The notes: generated by a model from the sequence alone, not told the origin. A stretch of 64,000 nucleotides of DNA from Pomacea canaliculata (GCF_003073045.1 NC_037595.1:13074074-13138073); one strand, 5' to 3'. Positions 1-21,300 are shown, counted from the stretch's first letter. Program-made: numbers and translations.

Positions 1-3000
1 CTTATAGAACACACCTTTTGGCTTGTATTTTGATAAACACCAAAGAAGAGGATATCTAATCAGAGCTTATCAGTGTAGGTAATGTTGGAGCTGCTTGTGT
101 TCATGTGCTGACCAGCAGTCATTTGAGGTTAACATTGGGAGAAAAAAGTATTTAAATATTGCTAACAGTCAAGTAGCTGCCAGGTTTCAGTGTTTTTCGG
201 TGAGGCTGCTATCATGTTTCCAGCATCACCCACCGAGAGTTGTTAAAACCTGAAGTACTCCAAGAACTCCTGCTCAAGCATTTTACCATTTTTCCCACTT
301 TCCCTCCCTCCCCCATTTCACAATGTCCCAGCCGAGAGGGTAAAGTTTTGCAAGTTTGCTAGTTGGGCAAAGTTTTAAAGTATTTGTGTGCAAGCTGCAT
401 AGCACATCACCTTAATGTTATTACTTTTGCAATTTGTTTTGAATGTCTGTGTTATGTGCTGTTGAAAGTTCATGTGTACAGCAGAGGTGCACTGGAAATT
501 AGAACTTTGAATATTTTTGGGCATTATTGTCAACTAATCTCCCTGTGATCCTCAATCTGGCTTTCTTGTCCACTGTTTGATATGTTTGCACATATAAACT
601 TGCAGTTTAATGCTTGTCTGTGCATGAGATAATTCAACTTTTCTTTTCCTGTCTTCTCAATACCCACCATTTCCCTTAGTTTCTTGTCACTTCCAGAAGA
701 CAGGATTGCCGATTTCTCACTTAGCAACTGTAGCTTTTCAGGAAGCTCATTTTTTTAAAACCATTTTTCAAGAGACCAAATATCACATCATTTTGTTTAG
801 GCTGTATGAAGTAGAGAATACTAACAAAGGATACTTTAAAATGTATCCTGTATTTTTTTGTCCATCTTGGACTGAGTGTGCTGTTGCATGTTATTGGAGC
901 TTTTTATTTTCGTTCTAAGAGCATGGCTTCTGTCTTGATGGGATTAAGTTAACAAAAGAAATCAGTAGCAGTTGAAAAGGCAACTGTGATTTATATAATC
1001 TACAGATGGCACTGCAAGGTTCTCGTGAATGAATGTGGTGTTGGTGCATACCTGCAAGTGGTAATAAAAAATAAGTTTGTTTTTCACCAGGTGTATAGAA
1101 TTTAATGAGTGCAGAAGCAAGAAAACACCTTGGTATCTGTTGTGTGAAAAAGTGTATGAAATTATGAATTTCACAAACTTGCAGAAATGTTTCTTTCATC
1201 GTTGTAGCCTTTTGGCTTAAAGAACTCTCCAAATCTAAGTTTTTGTTGTCTTGTTGAAATCCAGCTGACAAAAAAAGTCAAACTATTCCACTTAATGCAA
1301 AGAGCCAACAGAAAGAAAGAACCTGTTTCTTTGAAAGGTAACCCTTATAGCTGGACCGAAAACAGCCAATAAAAGGCCTCATGACATAAAATCATAAAGC
1401 AGAGCATGGTGGGTATTGTCTGCTGTTTTCAGTCGTCCCCATGCAGATACACTCTAATCATCAAGAGAATTCTCTTCCTCCATCTCGGAAGCTGCCTCAT
1501 CTATTCCACAGAAGACAGGACAGGCATCCAGGGACCACCATCACCTTATCTCCCTTTCACTCCAAACTATGCTCCCTTCCCTACCACCAAAAGTTAACCT
1601 CAAGAAAATTGATAGTATGTGTCCTTTTGTTACAATCAGGCCACACAAGTCAATTACTCATTAAACTTAACTCAAAAAAATAATACAACATGGTCTTTTC
1701 AGTACAATCAAGGCTGTGAAATGACAAGTCTTCCTCCAGTAGTATTCAACACATTACCAAAGGATTAGCCACTATTTATCCTAAAAATAAGTTTAAAAAG
1801 AATTTTTTTTTAAACTTGTTTGAAATGCACTAAAAAAGGTAAAATAATTTTTAGGTCTTAGGATTTTAATACACACAACTTAAAATATTAGATGATCAGA
1901 TTTTTAATATCCCCTTATACTTTTAGTTTTTATAGTTTTTGGTTTTTTTTCAGTCATGGCACTCTTCCTCTTGGCTTCAGTTTCTGATAATTTCTCCTGA
2001 TGCTTTTGCCTCTTTTTCTTTAGGTTGTGGTTTATCCACGAGTGTTTCACACACACATTAGAAAATGATTTAATAATGCATTTTAGTGAGTTGGAGGGTC
2101 GAGGGTTGTTACAACCTAATGGTTGTTAATTTAGCATCTGCTTATTTGACCGACTCCATTCTTTTATCAAAATTCTTAAACTTTATGTGAAAAGCGCAGG
2201 GCATATGAAAACATTGAAATATTATTTTTCTCCCATGTATTTTCTAGGCTAAGCACTCAGTGGGACACACATGGAAACTCCAACAGCAAACATACATGCC
2301 AGGGTTATTTTATAATTTCTCTAAAGGGTTGCATCTTTTAAGTTTTATGCAGGGTTTTTGGGTTTTGTTATTTAAATGCAATCGTGCAAGGGATAGGAAC
2401 TATTGCTGGTTTGAATTTCATTATCTATTTTTCTTTTACTTTGTGACTTTATTCCCTTTTCATAGGCTGAATTAGGGGAAATAGCCTAGTTTACTAATAC
2501 TAGAGCAACAATTACCTGTCTCCCCTAATTAGTCCAATAAGTTTTTATGCAAAATTAAATTAAAAACTTTTGGACTGCTGGAAATGATTTAAAATTGCAT
2601 TGTCACTGGAAATAACGTGAAAATCTCACATCTCTAGAATACAAACATACATAATGAGATACAAAAGTGTGTAAGAAGACCTTAACTGGCATTTCAGTGC
2701 ATCAAATTCCTTTGAAAGGTCTGAATCTTTTAGGAAATGCATTGCATTTCATGCGGCAACCATAAAATTCCAGTGCAGACATCTTCAGACAATCACTACT
2801 AAGACCTAACTCTCCTCCTGTGTAAGAAGACTAATTCAACTTGAACACTAAAGATATTTTCAAAGTTTCTCTTAGATTACATCTAATGTCATGGTCACAA
2901 TTTTTTTTTTTTATAAAATTTGGAAAAACTATTACATTCTGTTATTGAAAGCAGCAGCTAGTCTAACATTATAATTAGTATTTGCCATGATATAAAGCTT

Positions 3001-4394
3001 CAGAAATGCTTCAATAATTTTCCAAAATGCAGGCGAGTTGCCCTAAAGTTTTTTATGGACAGTAAATTTATTCTCTCATTGTGATAATGGTCAATTTTTA
3101 GCTAAATTTAGTCATTTAAAAATAATTTTGCTTTCTGCTGATTATCTTTACTGCTGCTTTATAACTACTGCTCTAGAGGTAAAACATCTGGTTGTCCAGA
3201 TACCACTCCATAACTTTGTAAACAAGACGTGTGTCATGTTGCTTCATGGCAAAGATTTACCCTTGCTTTGTTATTACAGCCCCCATTACTTCCTTCACAA
3301 CTACCATTCACTATTGAAGAGACACATTTTGTTACAGTAACAAGAAAGGGTTTAAAAAAAAATTTAATTCAACTGTACATGAATTGCAGCATGCTAAACT
3401 AAATAGCAAGATCTAAACATATTACATACTTACAACATCCCTGTTCTCCTGTTTAGGGATTTCCATTAGTTGACTAAACCCAAAGTTCAACATTTTAGAT
3501 ACTTAAGGAACGGATAAAATTTTAATAGATGCTGCCAAGCAAGATCTTACAAAAGAATCAATCTGGCACAACACAGACAACCAATGATTACTTTTGTTCT
3601 CAATATGAAGTAGTCCAAAACACGCCTCCTTGAAAGTCCCATAACCCTCTCCCCAAATCTTGGAATAGGATGTCTGGCACACCAAGCAAACAAGGATAAC
3701 TCCTAACAGACAAGAATGAGAACACTGTTTAAAAGTGTATTTGGTTAACACTGATGTTTGCAAATGTTAGCAGTTTCTTAGCACTGATATTTTCCTGCTT
3801 CACTCTCCATCTCTTTAGTTTTGTCAAAGCTATAAAATGCATGTCAAGTACTTTAAATCCTTACAAAAATTAAGCACATCCACAAAATTGTCAGAACAGT
3901 TCTGATGATCCGAATAATGTGAACAATACATTACATCTGAGTGAAATATTCAAGTCATTTAATGACCACTCATCAATGCTTTTTTTTAAGTCTTGTGTGG
4001 CCTACTTTGCTCCAGGCTATGTAACAAATAATTCTGTAGCCCTACAACTGGAGCTGTTTGCTGCACAGTCATCCTGTCCAAGGCAGCATGTCTTATGAAT
4101 AAGGTTTTTGGGAAAGATTTTTGATGCTTAAAATAATAACTACATCAAAAAACTACTCATAGTATTTCCATTTGTGATGCACAAATTACTGGACTGAAAC
4201 AAAGCACAAATTTTGTCCATTAATTTATTGAAGATTACATTCTGTCCACATTCAGTGCCTCTGTACAGGCAAATAAGAGCACATCTGAAGATCAGTCCCA
4301 CACATAACTGTAATGTCCATTCTGTCAGATGACCACAGCATACACACAGATGCTAATGACAAATGCAAGAAAACATGACAGGCAGCTCCGTCTT
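1..4394. other. Non-coding stretch; RBBP4 3' UTR at its right end
   Basis: No open frame here has recognisable protein similarity or a splice-linked partner on either strand; the open frames are short and low-complexity. The right end must hold the 3' UTR of the minus-strand RBBP4 gene, whose stop codon is at 4395-4397. The rest is AT-rich with poly-T and poly-A runs, for example near 2900 and 1800. It may be intergenic DNA or the 3' UTR of a gene to the left. I see no RNA gene in it. Confidence 0.5.
4224..4229 (-). terminator. Candidate poly(A) signal of RBBP4
   Basis: TTTATT on the plus strand reads AATAAA on the minus strand, about 165 nt past the RBBP4 stop codon. It is the first canonical hexamer downstream of the stop. 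Others lie further left (for example near 3066), so a longer 3' UTR cannot be excluded. Confidence 0.45.
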
Positions 4395-11797
<7,403 letters not shown>

Positions 11798-11872
11798 TTC
11801 GGCAGACTAAACTCCAAAGAGAAAGCCGCTGTTAGCAACAAAGCGCAGCACGCTTTCGCACAGGATCCGGTC

Positions 11873-11880
11873 GCGCCAAA
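11873..11880 (-). promoter_or_regulatory. E2F-type site upstream of RBBP4
   Basis: The minus strand reads TTTGGCGC, a match to the E2F consensus TTTSGCGC, 76 bp upstream of the RBBP4 start codon. RBBP4 is a replication-linked chromatin gene, so E2F control would be sensible. That function is inferred. Confidence 0.5.
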
Positions 11881-12223
11881 TCTAAGAGCAGTACCGCAGA
11901 CAAAATATTGTTCTGATAAAAATCTAGTTGACAAATGAAACTTAAAGCACTAAATCAAATTTATCAAATCACAAAATCTTCAATTCATTTTTTAATTTAA
12001 TGAATGAAATTTATTTTAGTTCTGATGATCTCATTCTACATTTTATTGTTGCTTACAAAACACTTTCCACAGAACTAAATATTAAATAGAGTTATGTTTA
12101 AATATTTTAGAATTAACTGTATAGAAAACACGTATTTATATTATGAAAGAAGAGACTACTAGGACTCTTAAAATATTTTCAGAGAACATCATATGACATC
12201 ATCCACGAGAAAATTGATCAAAG

Positions 12224-12321
12224 ATGGAGTCTGACTCGTCTTACGCTTGAACGGTGGGACAACGAAGAGGCTGGCCATGTTTTCCGAGAATTGGAAGCTG
12301 TTGCATTTTACACACAGCTAA
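12224..12321 (+). other. Two short upstream ORFs before REPS1
   Basis: Two short ATG-to-stop frames, 12224-12250 (8 codons plus stop) and 12277-12321 (14 codons plus stop), precede the REPS1 start at 12358. Both end before it. They matter only if transcription starts upstream of 12224. Confidence 0.4.
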
Positions 12322-12357
12322 CGAAATTTCTCATTTTAACAAGAAATAACTACGATA

Positions 12358-15300
12358 ATGGAGGCATTAAAACTTGGAGATTTAGAGCAACAATACTACG
12401 CTGAGCTGTTTCAGACGTGTGATGTTGAGGGAACGGGCAGAATAACAGGCCCTAAAGCATCCGAACTGTTTTTAGCATCGAGTCTGAATCAGGACACATT
12501 GAAGCAAGTAGGTGAAATAATTATATTGCATATTGGAAACTGAAGAATGCAATCTGTATTATCGTGTTTCGCTATACGTTCAGAAAAATGGGTATTCCCA
12601 CAACCGAATGCGTGCGTCCATAGAAAACTGAAAGTCTGAACAATTTTCATTGGCCACGCCCCTTTGTTAGCATCAAATTATTTCATAATTCTGCTTTATA
12701 GTGAGCTATGCATTAAGTAAAACTAATTTATGTACGTTACTGTCATTAAGACAACAAAGAACTTAGTGCAAACTCCATATATAAACTTCTGATAGTGGCT
12801 AATGAAAACAGCTTTGAGTTTGAGTATGACTAACCATTTCTAATCACTTGCACAGCTTTTAATTAATAAAAAAAATGTGGTTTCTTCAATTAATAAACAA
12901 AACTGAAAATTTGGAGCAATAAAAGTCAATATGTTTTCAGTAATATTGGTAGGTATGTGCAGAGCTCCCCCCCCCCAACTTTTTAAATAATTATTAAATC
13001 TTCCAGTTGAAGGAATTATTTCTAATTTTCCATCCATCCTTTAAGGTAGGTGTGAGAGTTCATAGTAATCTTCTATTAACTAGTAAATGATGCTTCCTTT
13101 AACTTTGACACCCACTTCTAAGCATATTTATAGCTACATATAGAGTCATTAAGCATTACACTACAGAGAGCACTGCCACTGTTTTAAAAAGATATGTGTA
13201 CATTTACAAAACAAAGGCATACATGCAAAAACAAAAGAATATACATGTAGGCCCATACCAGTGAACATTTTCAGCTTTTAAAGTGAATCCTGAGAATCAG
13301 ATAATTTTAAAATCGTAGATTATTGTCTACTTTTAGCATTTTACCACTTGATATACATTGGCATTATTACTTGTTCTTAAAAGTGATTTTGAGATTTTCT
13401 GAAGTGCTGCACTATAGTCATTGTTTTATTTTCTCAACTATTATAGGGGTTTGTTTGTTGCATTCTTTCAGTTAATATGTATTTTAATAACGTTGCATTG
13501 TTAATGTTTTGTGTGTGCATGAAGGAGCAGTAGGCAGATTGGAATGCTAAGAGAGAAAGAGAATTGCTATGCTTTAGAAATCAGCTAAAATCTTGTAATA
13601 GCAATTATAAAATGTTGATGTTAATATCTTTATTTATATTATTAATATCTTTTCATTTTATTTCTTGTGCCATCTTTTGAAATTAACACAAATGCTAATT
13701 GTCAGTTAATTCCTTATCTTGCTGCTATTTTTATATTGTTTATGCTTTTTCCTGCCTTGTATGTGTTGAAAGGAACTTTTTTGCTATTCTAAATTTTTCA
13801 GATTTGGGAACTCTGTGGAGCAAAACGACTTGGCCACCTGGGGCGAAGTCAGTTTTACATTGCTCTCAAGTTTATTGCTGTTGCACAAGCTGGCTTGCCA
13901 TTAAAATTAGAAACATTGAATGCTGGTAAGATTGTAAGCCTGGTTTCTACTTATTAATACTTTAAATGTGTATAGTTGCCTCTGAACAAGCAGGAATGGT
14001 GCTTGCAAAATGTCCTGTAATTCTAGTGCAATGCTAAATTTGTGTCAGGTCAAAATTGTAGTTCCCTGATTGAGATACATGAAATCATTCTGAATTGTAA
14101 CTGTATTATTACTATCAGCAGCAGCACCACCACCACCACCACCATTTTGTTCCATCACTATCTCACTTTATATTCTACTTCCCACTTCCTTGTCTCCCTT
14201 ATTCATTTTGTGATTTCATTTTGTTAACACAAAAGGATTAGCTGGTCAAAGGAAAAGCGATAAAGTATACATTATTTTTATATTTATAATTCTAGACCAC
14301 TGATGAAGAAAAGCACTGTTCTGACTTTCAGGTGTTGATATTCCTTTGCCAAGATTTTCATCTAAATCCACTGATCAAGGTATGTTAACCTGTTAACCAA
14401 GAATCTGTTTAGTATGTCATGTGGATACATTTTGCTTGTAAAAAATCTCGGGTGGTCCAGTGGCACAATGGTTAGCGCCTGTCACTAGTACAGTGAAGGT
14501 TTGCTGTCCTGGGTTTAGCTCTCGTCTCAGGCGTGTTGTTCTTTCTCTGCATGTGGCATCTGTTTACGGGGCTGGCTGCCTTGCCGTGATATAGCCTTAG
14601 TTGCTGGCTTGGCGTAAAACACCAATTCTCCCCCCACCTCCCTTGTACAAATTCTCTCATGTATTTGTCATGATGGTAATAGCATATTGAGTCAAGCCAT
14701 TGTGACTGTCTTGTGTAGTCGCACTTAATAGATTTGTTTGGCCATTGACTGTGTAGTGTTTTATTATAATTTGAACTTTCTGCAGTTCTTACAAGCTTAG
14801 TTGTATGTTGCTTTTCTGTTTCTGTAACTTGTGCTCACACATAGACATGCACAAAGACACATTCATCTGTTCAAGTGTTGTCTTTGGCATAATTTTACTA
14901 TTGTTTTTTTCTATCATGACTACAGATAATGTAAGTGTTTCATGTAAGAAAATGTATGCATACATGTATGTACACATGTGCACTCCTTTAACAGCATCTG
15001 CACATCTTGGAGCGGTCCGGTGGCGCAACGGTTAGCGCTGTTAGCGCCTGTCACCAATACAGTGAAGGTTGGCTGCCCTGAGTTCATTTCTCGTCTCGGG
15101 CACGCTGATCTTTCTCTGCACGTGGCATCTGTTTACAGGGCTGGCTGCTTGCCGTAATATAGCCTCAGTTGCTGACACGGCGTAAAAACACCAAATCCCC
15201 CCCCCCCTCTGCACATCTTTGTGCATAGCTTACCAATCGATTATTTTGCTTATTTTGAATTTAGAACCCAAACCTATGAACTTTGCTGAATGATGAAACT

Positions 15301-18300
15301 GATGCCAAAAAACACATTATAAATATTTTGATTGTAGGTAGGGGAAAAAAGCCAAGCAGATGCAGTAAATTGTAAAATTGTGTGGCTTGCTAGTAGATTG
15401 TCAGGAAGAAAAACCAGCATTTCTGGTGTGTACACCTCTCCAGCAGGCAAATTCTCTGGTCTACACAGTTAAAAGCTTAAATTAGACAGCCACATAAAAA
15501 TACAAAGAAAAAGGTTTGAAATTTTCACTAGACACTGAGAATTGGCATACATATAAATGAAGTGTTTTTAAGGTATGCAGGCAAGCAAAATGTGTTTAGA
15601 GGCTGAACATAAAAAAGCACCACTTATTATTGTTGAAGATGAACCCTTTTTATTTTCTTTTGGCAGAATACAGCACTTTTGGCTTTAATAGAGCCTTTCT
15701 GTATTGTGTACTGTCAGATAAGTACAAAAAAGGGAATATCACAGGATGCGCAGGGGAAGTACAATGATACAAAATGCATCAGCAAGATTTGCATTGGTGT
15801 AGCAATCTAGTGGGATCCTTTCAAACTAGTGACATATGTAGAATATATTCAGACATTTGGTAATATTAGTGCAGATGTTTTATAAATCAGTCATTTTGGT
15901 AAGCATCAGTGAATATAAAGCAAGCACTATCATCAGACTGGCTGAAATTATTTGCAAATTACATTGCTGAAAATTCATCAATCCTCTATTCACATATATA
16001 TATATAGAGAGAGGCAATCACACAAATAGGTGCAATAGGCTTGATGGTACCTACATTCATACCACTAAAACTTACAGTTTATTTGAATTTACGTTTGTGT
16101 GCTGGCTGTTATTAATATGACAAAATTCCATGTGTGCATGTGAGAGAGAGAGTTTACATCTAGGCACACTGTTATGGTAAAGCATGCAAACTCTTCAGTT
16201 CCTTATCAGTTGACAGGTCTGTAACCTGGTCATGATGATAGCAGCTTGGGATTTGTGATCTGGTTATTATTGTTTCTCATTTTCTTATGTAAACTGGAGA
16301 ACTCTCACCTTTCTCACTGTGCTTTTTTCTTAATCTTTGTTTTGAATACCCTTCATTTACAGTTTCATTATCTCTAGCTGCTTGGAACAACGATGGTACT
16401 TGAGACCTGTTGTTGTGTGCTTAGTTAAGAAAATCCTTGTGTAAGGTATCTTTTCCCTTCTCTATATCTTTTTTCCTTTTCTCCATTTAAACTGATCAGC
16501 CGTGACAATAAATAAGCTGTAGAGCTCAAAAAAAGGAAGTACAGTATTCTGTGATGTCATTGACAAGTGCAGCTCGAGTCATGTATCTCTATAACATCTG
16601 TTGCCTGTATTTGTTGCTAGGACACACAGAGCATACAAAGAGGGTGCGAGATTAAGCAGTTTCTTTAAAAAAATGAAAGATGAGTGAAGCACTTTTTAAG
16701 CATTTTAACTGAAAATGTACAGCAGCTGGAACAGTTGGGCGAAAACTTTCCCATTCCTAAAACGTAAGGGATTTTTAGACCTTCAGTTAAAAATGTTAAG
16801 GTTTTTTATACTCTTCTCCCCCGTTATAAACATATTTCAACTTTTATCTACAAATACAGATGTATATTTTAATCATTGATATTAAGGTAGCTTTAATTGT
16901 GAATGGCATGTTTTTATGCATGTAATGCTGTGTCACTAACATTTCATAGAAATGAATGACAAAATATGTTTTTATATATTTGGATTATTAAACAAGGTCT
17001 TATTTATGTAAAGAGATCTCCAACCTAACTTTTAGTTTTTCTTATGCCTAATGGGAATTCATTTACAATTTTGTGTAAATTGTCAAATTTTCTTTGCTCT
17101 TTTACTTGATTTAGGCTTTTTCTATGTGATGGAAAAGGCTGAGACAAATTCAGATTGTTTGATGTGACAAACAGGAAATGACTATTGTAGAAATGCAAGT
17201 GCCGTGTGTTATGTGATACTTGGTACTATGACAAAACATACTACCTCTTCACAATCCCCTTCCTCTTTACAATCTTTTCCTGTAGTGTGATGTATTCTTG
17301 TGGTCTGATTTTATCTGAACTAGTACAGTAATCCCCTACAATAATAAGATCACGCATTGTGGAGTCAGGCTACGCTGACACTTTAGAGTGATAATCAACC
17401 GGGTTTCACTGCTTTTTTTACTTTTTTTAGCTCTGTCTTAACTATTGTTATTTGTTTTCAATTCCAGTTTGGCGAATATAACTAGTTTTTTCTCCTTTTT
17501 TTAATTTGACTATTTTTTTATAATAAGTCTATTAAATTTGTTAATTGCTGAGGAATGAGCCAGCACCAGTTTACATAATGATTTCATGGCTTCAGTTTCT
17601 TTTACAGCTTGAAACTTTTGTTTATTGAGCATTCAGCTTCATACCAAGCACATGATTGTAAGGCAAGAGGTCTGGCTTTTGGGATTTTATGAGAGAAAAC
17701 ATTTTGGCTAAGCAGTTTTATTTGTCACATTATTAGTTTTTGGCAGCTCCATCCAGTTGCACCAGGGTAGTAATGGATTCCATTCTGTGCCTGCTACACT
17801 CTTCTTTTTTCCCCTTGCTTGCTTTTTTCCTTCCTCCTATGTGAGAACAAAAGTATGCATAGAGAGCATTCAGGACAGTCATTTGGTTACTGCATTCAGA
17901 TATTTGGTTGCAGGTGATAGAAAGAGAAACTCAGCAGAAGGAGACAACAGCGCCAGTGACCTGTAAGTGCTTAAGCATTTTTTTCCCTTGGAAAAACTCT
18001 TCTATACAAATGGTTGAAAGTTTTTTAAACTTGGTTAAATAGCTCTTTTGCAATAGTATCATTCTTCATTGTTTATTAGCAGGAACTGAGGGATTTTTTT
18101 TTTTAAAGTTGATATAAACAGATGGACAGTTTTATTACGAAAAAATGCAATATTTTGTATTTAATAAATATTTTGCCATTTCCATAATACGTGTTAAAAC
18201 TATGTTAGTTGGAAATTTGTATTTTTTTTTTGTTGTTGTTGTTGACTGCTATAAGAAGCATAAATCTTGGCTGATTGTGGTGACATAATAAAATTGCTAA

Positions 18301-21300
18301 GTGACCAGTCTTTGATGATAAGCACTGGGTTGTGTGTTCGTTTTGAAGCATTTATAATAATATTTCTACAAGCATTGCTTACTTCGGTGGGACCGCTTTA
18401 AAATAAAGTTGACCACACCATTTGAAATAAAAAATAAAACATTTAACTCAATTTTGAAAGCCCTAGACTGCTCAAAATGGGGCCACAGCACAGTGTAAAA
18501 GTTAGTGGTCAGTGATCCAGGATCCTAGTGAGAATTATAAGCTCAGAAACCCATTTATTTTCTATATTTCCTGCTTATATTCAAGGATCTTTATGTTTAG
18601 TAGCTTACCTCTTATCACTGATGTACGGCTCATTCTTGTAAATCTTAGACTCATTTACAAAAGGCAGATTTGCTGCCATCATATTAACTAGCACCAGTTG
18701 TCTAAATAGCAGGCATCTCCTTTACTGTTTTTTTTTTGTTGTTGTAAATGTGCAGTGCATGTTCAGTTGAGGTGAATGTTAAGACCACTGGGACTACCAT
18801 AAAGGAATTTATCAAGAGTCACTTGAGACATTGCAGATAAAGAATTTTTCTAGGAATTAAAACATTGCACAAATTAAAATATATCCTAGCGCATCTGTGT
18901 TTTTGTTTTTAACGAATGTTTTGAACCTCTTTCATTTAAACATTTAGTCTTACCCTAAGTTACATATTTAATGTATTTAATTATGTATGTATTTAATGTA
19001 GTTAATATATTTAACATTTTGTTAAAAAACAGAATAAGTTATTGCAGGTTTCAGGAAACAGAGTTTCCTATTTCACCTTGTATGTACTTGCAGTAAAATT
19101 CAAATTGTTGATTGAATTTTTGTAAAAATTTGACATAAAAAAATGTCACTCTAAAATTCTTTGTTTTGAGCAGCAAAGGGCTGGCATCAGGCGGACTGCC
19201 ACCACCACCTGCTGGAAAGCAGTCTCATCGGCGAAGTCTTTCTGGACAGTACCGAGGTGTCATTCCTGATGGTAATCCTAGTTTCCAGCCTGCTACTCAG
19301 CAGGTAAGAAGGACTTTGCGCTATTTAAAGGTATAATTATTAGGAAAAAAGTTTTTTCTGGATAATAATAATGAACGTTTATATAGCACTTTTGCAATAA
19401 TATGCTCAGAAATGATATACTAAAGTAAACAGGATAACCAACAGCCATGCATCGATATTTTCATGTAACAGACATACAACAGCACACCTACTCATACACC
19501 AAGTAAATACAGACTGGCTATGTACTGTACACTCAAGGTCCTTCTAAGTGAAGTTGCTGTTCTGAAAAGATACATCTTGAGTTTAGACTGAAAGATGGTA
19601 AGAGAATCAGAGTAACAAAGGCTGATGGGTAATCCATTCTAAGTTGATGGGGCTTGGTAGGAGAAAGACCTCTGTCCATATGTCTTTGTCTTAGCCAATG
19701 GGACTTGATGTCAGAAGATGAGCAAAGAAGTTGTGCAGGCCTCTAAATAAACCATAGTACAGAAGATTACCTCTGTACAAAAGTCATGCAATTCAACATT
19801 AAGAACAGTAGTATGATGTGATTCAGTATTTACACATAGAGTAAAGAGAATCATCATTGACAGAGCATTTTAAGGAGCATTTATTTTAACATTTAAGTTA
19901 TAGGATTTGCAAGAATTATAGTTTTTGTTGTGCTGAATTTAAATGAAAAATCGTAACTGTTGGGGCTACCTGTTGATTTGACCATTATCTGATTGGACCA
20001 AGTCAATTCAACTATGACACAGTTTGTCCACAACCCTGAGTCGATTTGACCATAGCCATAGTCGATTTAACCCCAGCTTGTAGTTAATTTAACCACTGGC
20101 CTCAGTTAATTCGACCACTGTCTATAGTCGATACAACCTAAATCATCATCTTCCATCGACTGCAGGTTTTGGTCATGGTCAAATTGATTTTGGGCTGTGG
20201 TCAAATCGGCAATTCATAATAATTCATAGTAAAACAGTCCCTGAGATAACAAACAATTTCTTTCTATATATATATATTCATTTATTAACACACAGTGTGA
20301 TGATATGAGTGGTCCGGTGGCGCAAAGGTTATCGCCGGTTACCAATACAGTGAAGGCTGGCTGCCCAGAGCTCATTTCTCGTTTTCGGGCACACTGTTCT
20401 TTCTCTGCACGTGGCATCTGTTTACAGGGCTGGCTGCCTTGCCGTGATATACCCTCAGTTGCTGGCACGGCGTAAAACACCAATCCCACACACACACAGA
20501 GTGTGTGATGTGTTTTGCAACACTACCCAGTTTGCATTACTGTGTTCGAAACACACTGTAGCTGTGAAGACATTCGTTGCTGCAGAAGAAAATCGTGTGA
20601 AAAGAGCTAACGCGTTACTTCAATAATTCTGCAAACCTTTTGTAAATTTTGTCAAGAAAGTTTTGAATTGTAAAAAATTCAGTTTTTTTTTAATATAATT
20701 TGTATCCAGTGAAGTTGGTGGTCTTTCTGTGCCTGGGAGAGGGGTAGGAACCTAAAATACCTATCCTGGAAAAGAAGTTCTACCTAGTTAACAGATTTAC
20801 TTGAACAAAAATTATCTGCAGTTTTCAAAAATTTTTTTTGTTTCTTTTGCAGTCTGCAAGTCGGGATGACTCACCACATAATTCCAGGTCTCCTGGCTTT
20901 TCACCCAAAGAATCACCAGCAACATCACCAAATCACAATGCTCCTCGGCCGCTGATTAAACAGCACACTGTACCTGCAGTGTTTGCTGGCTCTATCGTGA
21001 GAGACAAGGAGACTATCCATGACTCTGGTCATGTTAATCCTGTTGCGCTGGCATCCAATGGTGGGGGTGAGATTACTTTGTGAATTCCGATTGAGAGGAG
21101 AAAGGTAGATTTGTTATAGTATGACAGTCAAAAACAAGGGACCATGAGCAACTAAATTGATTGATGCCACTTTTCCAGGTGGAGGAGTACCCGGAGGAGG
21201 TATGGGACACTCAGTGATGTCAGGGTCAACAGGAAGCAGTATTGGTCCACATGTACATCCTGTAGCTGTAGTAGGAGGACATTATCCCCATCTTTCCAGT

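Larger units (their letters stand above)
11798..12357. promoter_or_regulatory. Head-to-head promoter region between RBBP4 and REPS1
   Basis: The start codons of RBBP4 (minus, 11797) and REPS1 (plus, 12358) are only 560 bp apart, so both promoters and 5' UTRs must fit here unless upstream non-coding exons exist. The part next to RBBP4 (11820-11885) is locally richer in CpG and contains an E2F-type site. Near 12193-12200 there is a TGACATCA sequence resembling a CRE/ATF site. No TATA box is obvious for either gene. Transcription start sites cannot be placed from sequence alone. Confidence 0.6.

Noticed and set aside
1406..1683. Overlapping 63- and 80-codon frames near 1.4-1.7 kb
   Set aside because: Low-complexity, no splice partners and no recognised similarity; chance frames in flanking DNA.
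14453..14540. True tRNA gene at SINE heads
   Set aside because: Box A/B-like motifs are present, but the cloverleaf is incomplete and the sequence continues into the shared SINE body in all five copies.
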